This document shows, piece after piece, positions 44,746-58,500 of a stretch of 64,000 nucleotides of DNA. Below the pieces are notes generated by a model. That model was not told the DNA's origin. It saw only the letters and a list, made by a program, of their open reading frames with translations, and did not search any database. Within the stretch, counting starts at the first letter, position 1; the number at the start of each line of letters is the position of its first letter. Source of the DNA: Xiphias gladius (lineage: Eukaryota > Chordata > Actinopteri > Istiophoriformes > Xiphiidae); contig NC_053411.1 in the NCBI RefSeq assembly GCF_016859285.1, forward strand, positions 6,173,001-6,237,000, given 5' to 3'. A program made the translations under genes and the position numbers.

Positions 44746-47178
44746 CTACACATCAGTGCTTTCTTGCTCGGCATTGTTCCCAGCTGCCCATTGGCTGCGA
44801 GAGCGCAGGTTGTGTTCAGGGGCCATAACTTGACCAATAGGGATGCGGTATGCTGCTAAACTGCCGGTCAGCAGCAACATCAGTGTGGCTATCAGAGTAG
44901 CTGCCCAACTGCATGCTGGGAGACCCACCTAGGCAGAGAGAATAACAATGAATAAAAATGAGTGAAGTGACTCAAAAGGTCCAAGTACAATTTATACGTA
45001 TGTAAATGTATATGCTCTGTACTATATATGTGCAAAGAGTTTAGAGTTCTAGCATTAACCCAATATTCCTGTTAGGTTTTTGATGCCAATTTAGACAGGA
45101 CTCTTCAAGTTTAACCATTTATTTCAACATGACATTCATTGTTCTTTTGCGGTGTGGATGCTCATGTGCTGCTCTGGAGCGAATCTTAGCAAGCTTGAGA
45201 TACACAATATCTGATGAACACAACCACAGAGAATACGTATCCTGCAACCACACCTAATGCTAATACTAAAGGAGGCTGAGGAGATGGAGGGGGTTTTACT
45301 GCAGAAGGCAGGTCATGCAGGACTTCGGTGCCTGCTTGAACAACCGCAGTGCTCCAGTGCATAAAAGTGTGTCAGGGCGTGTGGCGTTTTTCACATAAAT
45401 GTGTTGTTTGAGGGTATGTAAAAGTTCATATAATATTGTAGCTGGTGTTTTTTTTCTTTTCATTTGGTTTTATGCATTGCTGGAGGATACATGTTATATT
45501 TTTTGGATGTTTGACATATGAAGGACAAGTAAATTATTTGGGGGGGGGGGGTCCACTGTATGGTAACCAATGTTTTTCCCAAGTGTTTTATTTCTTGCAC
45601 AAGACTGTGCTAGTTAATGAAAGCAAGAATCCACAAAACAAAATGGACCAGACCTCTTCAGTGTGTGAAATGGAAAAAAAAAAAAAAAAAAGAAATGGAA
45701 AAAATGTGTTGGAGCTTCATACACACATGGCTTAAAGTGTGTGTACTTACAGTTCCCAGCAGATTCCTGAGAGCGATGTCAGCATATGCAGAGAGGAAGG
45801 CTGCAGGCAGAGGAGAGGAGATTTAGGCTAAATATATCCTCCACACACTCACTCTGTATCTTTTCCCAGGTTGCTGATGTACATACAGTGGGATGAACAG
45901 ACAGAGGTTGGCTGCAGTTGGTCTGAGACCAATTTGCCTAATATGAATAGATTAGCTCCCTGCAAAACTGGTAAGTATTCATGTCCATGGTGCTCCAGCT
46001 GCATTTTCAGATGTGTTGTGTGTATGTGTGCACATGTAATTTTGTGAATTTGTCTGTTGTCAAGAGTGAGAGCAGAAGTAGAGAGGGAGACAGGAAAGCC
46101 CAGTCTAAATAGATCAATTCAATCAGGCTTTGAATTGACAAAATTTTTAACCTCATCTCTGCATTACAGCCATTCAGCACAGAGACATTGTAAAAAGATG
46201 TGAAGATGGGTTTAGATAAGTAGAGAGATGCAAAGAATGTAGAGTAAAACGAATGGGCTGAATAAGCTAATTTGTTTTATTTTACCTACTAGCTGTTTTT
46301 AGTAGCACCGCTGAGTTTAACCAGGCTGTAGGACCCAGTACTCCCCGTTTACAAAAAAGAGCCCTTTCCCTCCTTCAGAAGGAATGACTCAGATTCAGCA
46401 TGTGGTTGATTCAGCAGAAGAATGAGTTCATGATTTACTGGGAGGAGCAACGGTGCAGTAAGCGACATCTTGCTGCCTGGAAGGGCTCAGGCAAATTAAA
46501 TAAACTCACAACATGATGCATCACAAAGTCTGGTAAGATGTGAAACAAGTTCTTCCCCAAAAAGTACACAGAATAGTAACATTCAATGCAGTAAAGTTCA
46601 AAGGGACCTGTTGAAATTGTAAAGGAAGTTTTGAGGGCCATGGCTGAAGGTTGAAGGATTTAAAAAGGTGAGGGCTTAGCATTGCTCCCAACCCTTTCCT
46701 ATTATTGTCCATTTGACATGCAGTGCATTGCATTTGATATCTGTTTGTGGGCGTTCAGTTAAATTAAAGTCAAGATTAACAGAAAGAGAGAGAATGAAAA
46801 TGGCTTTGACTTTTTCAGAGATAAAGAGAAAGATGTGATTATTTGAATCCGCTGGACAGAGACAACAAGAGCGACTGAAGTGGAATGTTTCAGAACCATG
46901 GACAGAGCATGTTGATGGAGCTTGATTTTCTCTGTATCCCTCCAGTGGCTGAGTACAGTAATACTGCCAAATAAAAATAAGGCCAACTCATCTGAAGTAG
47001 AAACTTTTTTTTTTATTTTTTAAAACCCTGAAAATAATGATCATACAATTCTTGTTTTTCTGTCAAAAACCTTTAAAAAAAAACCCCCCACGTTTTATAG
47101 TTAAGAATACTACACAGTTATATTTGCTACTAACACTGTCATTATGCACTTGGAACAACAAATAACACCTGTGTCTGG

Positions 47179-47247
<69 letters not shown>

Positions 47248-47422
47248 TGGGTGTGCGTGTGCGTGTGTGTTGTTTTTTTTCACCGCTGGCAATGGCAAAG
47301 AGGTGGGTCCTCCAGCTGAAGGTGAAGAAGAGTCCTCCGATAGCCATGCAGCCCAGAGCTCCATTAAACCCTGACAGACCTGAGTACAGAGAATCATGAC
47401 ACACCGCCACGGATAAACCTGC

Positions 47423-47510
<88 letters not shown>

Positions 47511-50500
47511 AATACAAACACACAAACACACAGATCATAATTATGTCCTGCTGAATCTGCAGTACTAGAATTATCCATGTGGTGGTGGTAGGCACATACT
47601 GTTGTATGGTTGCCTTCATAGCTGTATTTATTTGTGTGTAACCTAATAAGGACATTTCTTGATTTTCCTTTTTTATTGCCCCATATTTACATAGGAGGGA
47701 TACAGGTATCTGATCCAACATGGAGGATATTTTTAATACTTGCTAAAAACATCATTCTGTTGTCTGCAGGTCTTTGGAGTGTTTATGGGATATTATGTAC
47801 CATCATTGCTAAGTTGGCCCCTTTGTCTGTTATATTTGTGATTTTCCCAGTTTGGAACAGACCATTTGTGTTCAGCAAAGTAACGATGGCAAGTAGGGCC
47901 AGGCCAAGGGGAAATGATAACAAGGACCCTGCCTGCCTCCAGTGAGCTGGAGTTACACATTCACATTCACTTACACATTTACATTCTTAAGTCCTGATTC
48001 CATCATCCAGTCGTTTCGCTGCAGAGTATTGATGCGGTAGGTGGATGAGCATGAGGTCAGTGTCTCAACTCTGACTCGCGTCCATTCTAAACAAACGCCC
48101 CACTGTGATGCTGAAGCTATAAGCAGACTGCACAGGGGGGCACGTTGACCCTAATACATCTCGGCGAGTCCAGAAGCACTGTCCTTTACTCTGCTGGCTT
48201 TCAGCAGTACCTGCACCGTGTCCTTCAACCCACATGTGACAGGGAATCAGAATCAGCAAGACTAGGCTACTGAGTTCAGCTGCAAAGGCCATCAAGCTTC
48301 AATCAGAATCAGAAAGCACGATGCTTAAATATTTACATTTGTAAGTATATTTAATTCAGTTCTTCTTTTCCGTATCCTGATGTTAATCTGAACTCTTGCT
48401 CAAATTTTGTCCCGTTTCGACAGGAGGTTAATGCTTTCGTCTTTCTGACTTAATTTCCATTGGTTGCATATGGCATGAGCAAACAAAGCATTCTGATCAG
48501 CAAAACGTGTTCATTCCAGAGTTGCATTGCATTCAGCTGTACATGGACACAAACCTGCGGTGTGTGTGTAAGCAGAGGCCGTCAGCCCTGTTGCCCCACC
48601 CAGGTTCATAATCGGCTGCCACTGTTCAGCTGTGGAAAGGAATGAGCCTTAAACCTGCTCACTGACTGTTTCATTGATGTATACCGCACTTATGTCTGTG
48701 GGAGCATGAACCTTTCAGCATAAATTGTGTATTTTTACCTTCCTGGGTAAGAGTAATATAATAAAAAACTACTGAACACTGTCTGACTGCGGAGAAGAGT
48801 GACCCTCTAATCCTCCATTTGCTCTAGCTACATATATTATTTACGCACACATGCAGCATGCAGACAGCGGAATGTGCTCCTGGGGGAGTGGGAAGGAATT
48901 GTCCTTTGCTCCTTAGTCTGTTTCCATTGTCATATGAACACATTTCCACTTGGGGGACTAAAATTTTGTGATCATTTTACAGAAGCAGTCCTGTCACACT
49001 GGCCTTTGCTGCAGCTGCTCCACCCTGCATCTTCCCTGTATTAATACTGCAGGATTTTCCAAAGAGTTCATCTGCAGTAACTGTAAATTTTGGAAGCTCT
49101 TCGGTAGATAAATGATCCTCAGGCTGTGCCATGATTGATTTCCTTATTACCAGGCATTGTGGGCTGCAGTTTAGCAGTCTGGTCCTGAAGCAGACTGACC
49201 ACACCCCAGTACTGCCTCCTCACTCTGTGTGTCTGGTGGGCTACTCTGCCATCCTCTCCCTCTTTCCACTCCTCTTTCACAGCTACCCCTCCTGCGGTCT
49301 TTAAATGCTCCAATTCCCTCCGCACTCATCTCGTCGCTTCCTCATTCCACACTTCATTATCCAGCTCGCCGTCCTTCTGTTGTTCATTGTCACCATTTCC
49401 CTTTGTTTCTCCCTCACGGTACTTCCCTCGTTCCCTTACTTGCTTCCTAACTCCCTTCATCACATCCCTCTGGTCTAGTTGTTTCCTCCCCGTGTAAGGG
49501 TGTCATTAAAGACTAATGGCAATGTGGGCGGGAGGCCCCAGAGGATACTAAAATTTTTACTGTTTTTCTACTATGTGTGTGTGTCTGTGTGTATGTTTGT
49601 TCGTGAATCTCTCCCAGTATGATGTTGTCTATGCTAATAGAATGAGTCAGAGAGCTCTTCATCATATGAAGCCCAATATATCCTCTCCTCTCCTCCAGTG
49701 GCTGCCTGCATCACACCACAGTGACTGGCTGCGGACTAAATGGAGGACAGTGTAATAGGTTGGAATGAAACACTGAAATGAACTGTACATAATATCTCCT
49801 GTGGTGTGAGTGGGTAATGGCTAACTTTGCATTTGGGCCTTTGCTCTTCATTCAGCCGGTAAATCCATCATTGTGTCCTTTGATGCCTGCGAGGGGAAAA
49901 CTGTTTGTAGATGCAGCTAAATGGATGAGGGCCCATTTGTTAACACTGTCCAGATATCAGCAAAATGAGCTGTAGAGGGAACTGTTTGTTGCTCACCATT
50001 TCAGAATTTTAAGTGTTGCACTGCTTTGTGTGTGTGATAAGTCTCTATTTACATCAACATTTCTGTAGTTAATAGCCTCATTTCAGATGTTGTATTGGCC
50101 TATTTCTGTAACTCTCTTTCTCTGTGAATGCTTTTACTGCTTTTAATAATGCGTGCCAAGAATTTCTGTATTTTATCCTACTAGGATTACCATTAGGTCA
50201 ATGAAATTCTCCGCTCTTTTTAGAAGTTAAATCCTTGCTAATATGCTAAAGTGCTAAAATCAGTGTTCTAACACCATTGCAATGACAATACCACCATTTA
50301 GTTTACCATTTTAGCACGCTAACATTTGCTAATTACAACTTAAAACAATGTACAGCTGAGGCTGATGGGCATGTAGATAGTTTTGCAGGTATTTGGTCAT
50401 AAACCAAATTATTTAAAAAAAAAATTAAATTTTGACCTGATGATGGCACTAGAAGGAAACTCAGGGGATGTCTAAAATAAATAAAATTCCTTCTGAAGGT

Positions 50501-52451
50501 CTGTACCAGATTTCGTGTTAACTTACTCAATAGTTATCGAGACATTTTACTCAAAACCACAAAGGTCAACCTCATGGTGGCTGTAGATGAAAAGTCAACG
50601 TCAGTAAGATTCCTCCTTAATGGACCATGAATAATTGTACAAAATTTCACGACAAACTAGTCAATAGTTTTTGAGATAGAGTCAGTTTGGACAAAAGTGG
50701 TTGACAGACTGATCAAATGATCGAACGGCATAGCCATCCCTAGATCCACGCTAGCATGGATAACTTTTCTAAATAGACAGTTCAAATTGTTCAGTTCAGT
50801 CATTTAGAAGGAATTCTCATTCATGCCCCAGACTGTATACAGACAGTAGCTCCTCTTAAGGCCTGTTATGTAACACCCAGAGGTCTGACTCAAAGACTAT
50901 TAGTGTACAGTTTTGAAAATAACTCTGCCAATAGCAAAAAGAAAATCGCATTCCCTATGGTTTACGACATTACTGTAATACAGATCATAGACAAATACCC
51001 TCCTAAAAAAATATTTACTTTCAGCTTGCAGTGGCTGACCGAGAGCCCCCTGCTTTTTTTACTTCTCTCCTGTCTGATGCTGCAGACAGTTTGTCAAACC
51101 AGTGATGGCAGATGTGAGATTTTTACTTGAAAATGCCTTTTATGTGGGGTTTCACATCATAAACATAAAGCTACTTAAAAGTCTCAGACTTAAGCAGTGA
51201 ACCCCAGTTGACTTCTTTAACTGCCTCACTTCCTCTTACCTCCCGATTCTGATCCCTCTTTGAAGCATTTCTACAATTATTCTCCCGCGACATGAATGCA
51301 GCAGAAGGTAGAGGCTCTGGCCTACATACAGCCCGTGATCCCCTCCTCCGGAAACCCCTTGTGGGAATAGTTGACACCACAATGCTTTGAGTGATAGCTC
51401 TAAATATGGCCTCACATTTCATGTCTCTTTCCTCTCTCAGTCTGACCCACGTTGCTGTATCTCGCCGTCATTCTCGCTCCTTTTCGCAGGCAAAGCAGGA
51501 ATTAAGGTGATGAAGCTGATTACTCATAGAGAGCTACCCGCCTGTCGTCATACACACATCTCCAAACATTTACTGTCTGCCCACATTTGGTCTCTCACCT
51601 TAGCTTTATCTTTGAAAGAAAAAAAAGATAAACCAATAACAACAGCACCAAAGGTGTGGAGGAATAAGACGGGTGACTCCAGCAATGATATTCTTTAGTG
51701 GTGAATGAAAACAATGGTGGCAACAGTGTTTTCGGTGGAGACAATGGAAAATGATGGTGATGTCAAATGAAAATGACAGAAGTATTGATTATAATATAGA
51801 GATTAATAATGGAAATAATGATGAAAATAATAAACCATTGAAACTTATGACAGTGAGGGGAGGCATATAGCTAAGGATGAAGAGGATGATGATGACATGA
51901 GGAAAATGACACCGGTAACAACGAGGATAATGGTAAATGTTGTGCAAAGTGTCAGTTAATGCTAACGCTAATCCTCTGTGGGTTGGGTGAAAACTCCAGC
52001 TGCCATTTTAATTTTTCCAGCCGATTTATTTCAAACCAAGAAGCTTATAAAAAGGTCTTAAATATGTAATGTATTTAAACAAAGTAAATTATTTAGAAGA
52101 CATGGAGATAAAGAAGCAGCACTGCTCTTGTATTCAAGCAGAGAGATAGTTATTATTGTAGAGTATTATGAATAAAAATAATGACAGTTATTCTTTCTAA
52201 CGTTAGAAGGTGATTAGAAAAGACACCACCCTCCAAACTGTGAGATACTGAGTATCTTTTATTAGAGGGCCTTGCACACCATTGCAGCATGTGAAGAAGT
52301 CCAAATCTTGACAGGCTTGCTGTGCCTGATTAGGGTTGCTAAGCTGTGATTGGACAATCACGGACTGGGGGTGATTGGGGACAGGCTTTACGCAAAAATT
52401 ATGAGTTCTTGTCAGTTATCAGTTAACAGTGGGGATGGTGATGACGCTGAC

Positions 52452-52493
<42 letters not shown>

Positions 52494-52505
52494 CACACAC
52501 ACACG

Positions 52506-52567
<62 letters not shown>

Positions 52568-55500
52568 AACAGACACCCACACAAACACATGACACATGCA
52601 CACCCCCACCTTCTCTTTCATGAAAAGGAAGGAGTATCTGGGGGGGAGACTGTTAAAAAAGACGGTGTCAACAATACCCTTGGCACACAAACATTTTCAG
52701 ATCTTTTGCTCATTCTTGGAGTCCTCTTTCTTCTCTGTTGCATTTATTAGCATCTTTCTCTGATGCAGCTTTTTCTCTTTCACTCAATTTATGCCCCCCG
52801 TTTTTTTTTCCTCCTCGGCTCTTCATCTCTTTTCTCTCCTCTCCATCTGACACTTTTTTCTTTGTCTCCTGACACTGATCCTTCTTTTCCCCAGACAGGA
52901 TTAAGTTTTGAATCTGACCTTGTAGCACCTATTCACACTTTTAACTTTCCCACTCTGTACTGCGGCTTCATTTGTTTCTGTGCGTGGGTGTGTTTTAGTG
53001 CATTTACATTTATTCAGGGCTACCGAACTCCATGGAAAAAGATACACCATACTGTACATCAAATTTCCATATTCTGCTTATGACCACCAACAAAAGTGAT
53101 AATGAACTTGCTCATCACATTCTACCAAACAAAGTTTGAAAACTGTCCTAACAAAAAGTGACACTAACAAGAGTAACAATATAAGAAGCAACTACAAGAC
53201 AAAAAGAAAGAATAAAGAGACCTAAAGTATTATTAAATGAGAGGAAACACAGAGGTAAAAAAGGGGGATAAACACAAGAAAATTCCCTTTATATTTTTGA
53301 GGCTGTAGTTTTTAATAAATGTTACTCAAACAGGAGTAAACAGTCCATTTCTTGGGGACAATTGTAACTGTGGATTAATATACATTTGGTACTCTAATGA
53401 GTATATACAGCAAGACTGTGTGTGTGATTGACTCCAAATAAACAACAGTGCAAATGTTTATCATAATGAAGGAACACGCAGTCCAACAGTGGGGCTTATT
53501 GATTTGTTCTTAATAGTTTGTGGAGTTCTGTTGCACAGAAGAACAAGCTTTGTCAGACTAGGTTCCAATCATAATTAGTTTTGATCTTTTTATGGGATTT
53601 GTTGACAGTAAGAAAAGTATCAAGTGTCTCCAGCCTTACTCCTTTCGGCTCTGTTGCCTACACAATCTCATTACGGCCGCATCGCTTTGATCATTTTCTC
53701 GTCACACTGTTGTTTTTACTGCAGCAGCGTGCGTGTGTGTTCCCACCGCTGTAAGCATCGGTCCAGAAGTTTGTCCAAGTGTGTGTATGTATGAGCTCAC
53801 TCCCACCCCTCTGTTATTTTACAGTATGACTCATAGCTTTAAACACATGCACAAACACGCATCCACACCAAAGTATTTTAGGACACTGTATTGTACTTAT
53901 AGCAGAAGACGGAAGCAGGGGACTAAAGTTTTAAATTCTCAGCATCTCTTATTCTGTTTCTCTCTTTCGCTCTCTCTAACTCCCTGAATAGTCACAGTGA
54001 GGCAGATGTAAAAGGCATACGTAGCTACAGGCCTGCGTGTTTCAATATAAGCCGGTGGTTATCAGCACCCTGGCTAATTGCTGTGTTTCTTTTGGAGCTG
54101 AGCAGCCGCCCACAGGCTGCTGCTGCCTGTCTTACAGCTTCATATTTAAATGTGCTGTTGACATTTTGTCTTATTGCCAAAGGGATTCATAAACCTCACC
54201 CGATTTTAACCTCGGTAAAACGTACTGTAATTTAACATCTGCCATGCAGGCAGCTAATCCTGCGATCTATTTGAGGTCCTGACTGATGGTTTTCTAAATG
54301 AACATAGTACATGGTTTCAGTAACAAAATAAGGCATGGTAAAGTATTGTATGCTTTTATGCTTTTATTTTTGTCATCTGCAGCCAATAATAATTTCCCAC
54401 TGCTAAGCAGTACAGTATAACAAATGACTCGAGGAATTAGTAAAGTAAATGTAAACAATATGAATTGATGTGATTTAACTGTCAGATTATATATTGTGCT
54501 TGTAAAAGGTGCTCCAGCCATTTACTATTGTACATCTAAATTGCAATATTGTTTGGAGTTTGAATGTTCTCAACATGCCTGCACAATTTCCTCCTGGTTT
54601 TCCTCCACAGTCCATGAGACAAGACATGCAGGCTATTTGGATGGTGTGAATATGAATGTGAACGTTTGTCCGTCTAAATGGTAATACCTTGCTTCTCACC
54701 CAAACTCAGTTGGGATAGACTATAACCCCCCGCGACCATACAAAAGGTAAATGGTTGTAGATAATAGATGGATTTCCAAGTTGGGGAACTCACAAGAGAC
54801 ATTAAAGACAGAACGGGGGGTGTATCCTCAAAAATACTAGGGGGTTCTGGGTCAAGCTCTAAAAATCCTGGATCCTACCTCCACATAATGCAACCCCATA
54901 CAATATTTTTGTTAGACCCTTCCTACATGGTTAAAGCAACATCTTTCAAACTCCATGCACAGAAATTTGTTGGAAGCTTCTTGTTATAAATGTTGTCTCT
55001 GAGCCCAAGCTGAGATAACCCTGACGACATCATTAGGGGTTATTTTGTCAAACTTCACAAAGCCCCTTCAGAGCCCCAGAAGACATTGTATTACATGAAT
55101 GTTCACAGGATGAGTAGTGCTCCATACAACTAGTAGTTTCCCTGGATGTAATGATACCTAAGACGACCTACCTAAGTGCGATGCTAGCACTGAGAAATGT
55201 GTGGTGCCCATAGACACTAATGAAATCTCAATGTGAAACTTAATCCCTGATTAGTTCAACCTAAAAACAACACCAACTGTAGCCAGGTATGAGGTCAGGG
55301 TTGCAACCTATGTAAAACAAATGTTAAAAAGTAACCAGGTGTTGGCTTGTATTACATTACCACAAATGAATCCAATAATATTCCCCCTTTTACTTACTCT
55401 CCCACTCCTCCCACGCAGACACATGAACACACGGATTGAGACTCACCAGCCAACGTGCCAACTGCTGATCCCAGCAGACCGTGGATGGCCAGCAGGGGTG

Positions 55501-58500
55501 AATAGAGCAGAACGGCTCCCAGGATGAGGAGGGAGGGCCCCAGGGCTCCACAGGCAAAGATCTGACCCACACCAAGAGGTATGCCACGTATCACCTGCAT
55601 GGTCAAGAGAAAGGAGTCAGAAAATGGAGGCGGATTTGGAAAGGAGATCACACTATGAAGCATATTGCACATACGATAAGATACAATACAATACAATACA
55701 ATGCCATACCATGCGATATGATATACTGTCCCCTTAGGGAAATATTTGGGCTGGTGTTGCTGCATTTAACAAATGTCATTCTACATTTTACATACAGATT
55801 ATGTAGCTATGTGACAAGACACCCAGATACTAGTATTCATATGTACATACATTCAAGTGCCGTTAGTAAAAACTTAAAAACAACATATTTCACAACCCGT
55901 CAATCCCAAAAAACTCACTTTGGGGACTATGGCCTCTATGGCTCATACAATGTCCTTACTATTTAACATGTTGATAGTAGAAGGCATAAATGAGTTTTTA
56001 AAATTATTGAGTCGCCACTTGGCTACTCTATATCGTCTGTCTGAATGTAAAAGCTTGTACTCAGAGTGGAGGACCTGGGATGGATCAGTGAGCATTCTCT
56101 CCTAGCACGGACTGTTCCTATATAGATTGAAGGGACTGGTATTCTATCTTCCCTGTAACTTTCATGGCGGTCTGAATAAGACGAGCCAGCCTAGATTTGA
56201 ACTGTACTGGGAGGTTATCATACCATGCCTGTATCCAGTACCTGTTTGGGCTTTCCAACACTGCCAAGTAGAACAGATAAATACATTTCTGGTTAATCCC
56301 ATACACTCTGAGCCTTCTCAAAGAGTGCAACCTCTGCTGTAGCCTGCAGCATAGGCTGTCAACATGGGCTTGCCAGGTAAACGCCAGGCTACTTATAGGA
56401 GCACACCTGATTAATGAGAGTGTTGTGGATAATCGCACAGTCATACACCGTCTTTTCAGTTTTCTTCACATTCAAAATGAGGTGGTTAACATCACACCAA
56501 TGTACAAAATTCTCCATTTCAGATTAGTAGGGTGATATATCATTGTGTCTGTACAGTAAATTCAGGATAGTGTAATCAGAGAATTTAAATATGTAGTTAT
56601 CCGGGTGTATGCACACACACTTATTAATATATACAATGTGAAAAGCACTGGAGAGCTCACACAACACTGGGTGGTACCTGTACTGATTGATTTGGTGCTA
56701 GAGAGGATGTTATCGACCTTTACATGCTGGATACAATCTGTCAGAAAAGAGAGGCACCATTTAATAATAAAGGGCTTGAGATGCATCATGATTATACACA
56801 AGTCTTATATGCAATTATGAAATCCCAAGAGAAGAGACACACTCGCAAAAACATGACAACATATGTGAAATCACCCAGTTAAATACACACACACTCTTAC
56901 ACACACATATGCTGCATTCCCAACTCTCGGTGAGAAGTTTCCATGGCGACGTGATGGGTGCACCTGCCTTTATTTACAAGTCATAAATGGTCTTCAATTA
57001 TATCGCTGCCTCACCACCAACCGTTTGAGCGTGCCTGCACGATTCTGTGCTTGTACGTGTGCGTATGGATGTGCGTGTTTGTGTGCAGTAAGATTAAATA
57101 CGCTGCTGCGGTAGTGCAGCCGGAGCGCCATCCTCAGCAGAGTGAAAGCTCAAGACATTAAATATAAATAGGACTGACGTCATCGTCATCTCCAGAGAGA
57201 ACCATGGGAAAGAGAAGGAGGGAGGAAATGAAGATGGGTGGAGGAAAAGGAAGGAGGAGAGCAATAGAGAAGTAACATGGGATGAAAAGGGGAGAATAGA
57301 GAGAGAAGAGGAGGAGGAAAGAGAGAGGTGAATGGGGGGGTGAGATTGTGTCACAAGGACTATAACAGAAAAAAATCTATGACTCTGTTATGTTGTCCTT
57401 GAAAATGTGGTTAGATAGTTGTTTATTGTAAACTGAAAAGGGATTAAAAAAAAGACAGAGACGATTGAAGAAGTGATGGAGGAAGAAGAGGAAGGAGGAG
57501 GAGGAAAGCCATTTGCGTAGCAGAGCAGAGAGATGGATAGAGACTGGGGAGAGGATTATCAGAGATAAAAGTAAGATTTAGAGGTTTCAGATCTCCCAAG
57601 TAACAAACCAAAGGGAATTAATAACATGAAAGAGATATCATTTACAAGGCGAGAGACAGACAGAGGGAGGGAAACAGGAAGGAAAAAATTTGGAATTTTA
57701 AAAAGAAAGAAAAAGAGATTGAAGGAGGGGTTAGAAATGAGGGAGAGACTCTGAAATAGAGTAAGAAATATGAAGAGAGAGAAATAATCTCAGGTGGAAG
57801 GGCTGAAACTTGTGGAAAGTAATTATTTAGCGTGAGGGACATACTTTGCCACGGGATATGATGCTTGTTAATAGAATCCTGTGTAAATCTTGGCTCTATA
57901 TTCAGGACACCTATCAGCGCTTAGAGGGTTTAGTCAGCGTAGCTAATCTAGTTTGCACAACTTCACAGTCAGTTTGCAGATCATTGTATGCAGAAATACA
58001 CTATACAACATCCTTCTCTTCTAACACACACAATCGCCATATTCTAAATAAACCCAACCACTTCAGTCAATTGTCTTTGTCGGATAGTTTCACACTGAGA
58101 AGCCCTCTTATACGTCTAGTGACGTGTCTTCAGTGTTATGTTTCAAGAGGGTTTTTCCAGGAAAAAACACTGAAGCAAGGTCATACTGGAGACACAGAAA
58201 AGGTGTTTTGTCACCATATAATAAGTATGATCATTTACATCTACAGTCAGGCTAATGTAGTGGATGAATGTAATGAATTTTACATTCAGCCTTGATGCAG
58301 CAAGGGTCTCGGGGTGGAACTGAACTCGGGACATGGCGGTTAGGTGGTCCTAGACCACTGGCACATCTCAGATGATGTTCTAAAATGCTGTATTTTTTAT
58401 TTCTCTTTGTTCTCTCAGGTACCACATTTGTATCTTGTTACCGTTTACGGTTTTTGTTTCCTCTCTGCAAAATGCAGATGTTCTTTTAAGGTCAGCCTTG

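Larger units (their letters stand above)
47419..55446 (-). other. Large urea transporter intron (8.0 kb)
   Basis: No exon is missing here because the flanking exons join in phase. Contents: dispersed repeat copy B (50,215-50,760), a GAT/AAT-rich stretch (51,710-51,930), a long (CA)n tract with GCAC interruptions (52,455-52,564), pyrimidine-rich stretches (49,240-49,450; 52,700-52,880), and AT-rich non-repetitive segments around 49,500-49,900 and 54,030-54,220 that might be conserved regulatory DNA. Confidence 0.6.

Noticed and set aside
48977-49325. Overlapping minus-strand open frames of 75 and 68 aa
   Set aside because: Composition is protein-like, but no motif is recognised, the frames overlap without splice logic, and the urea transporter is complete without them.
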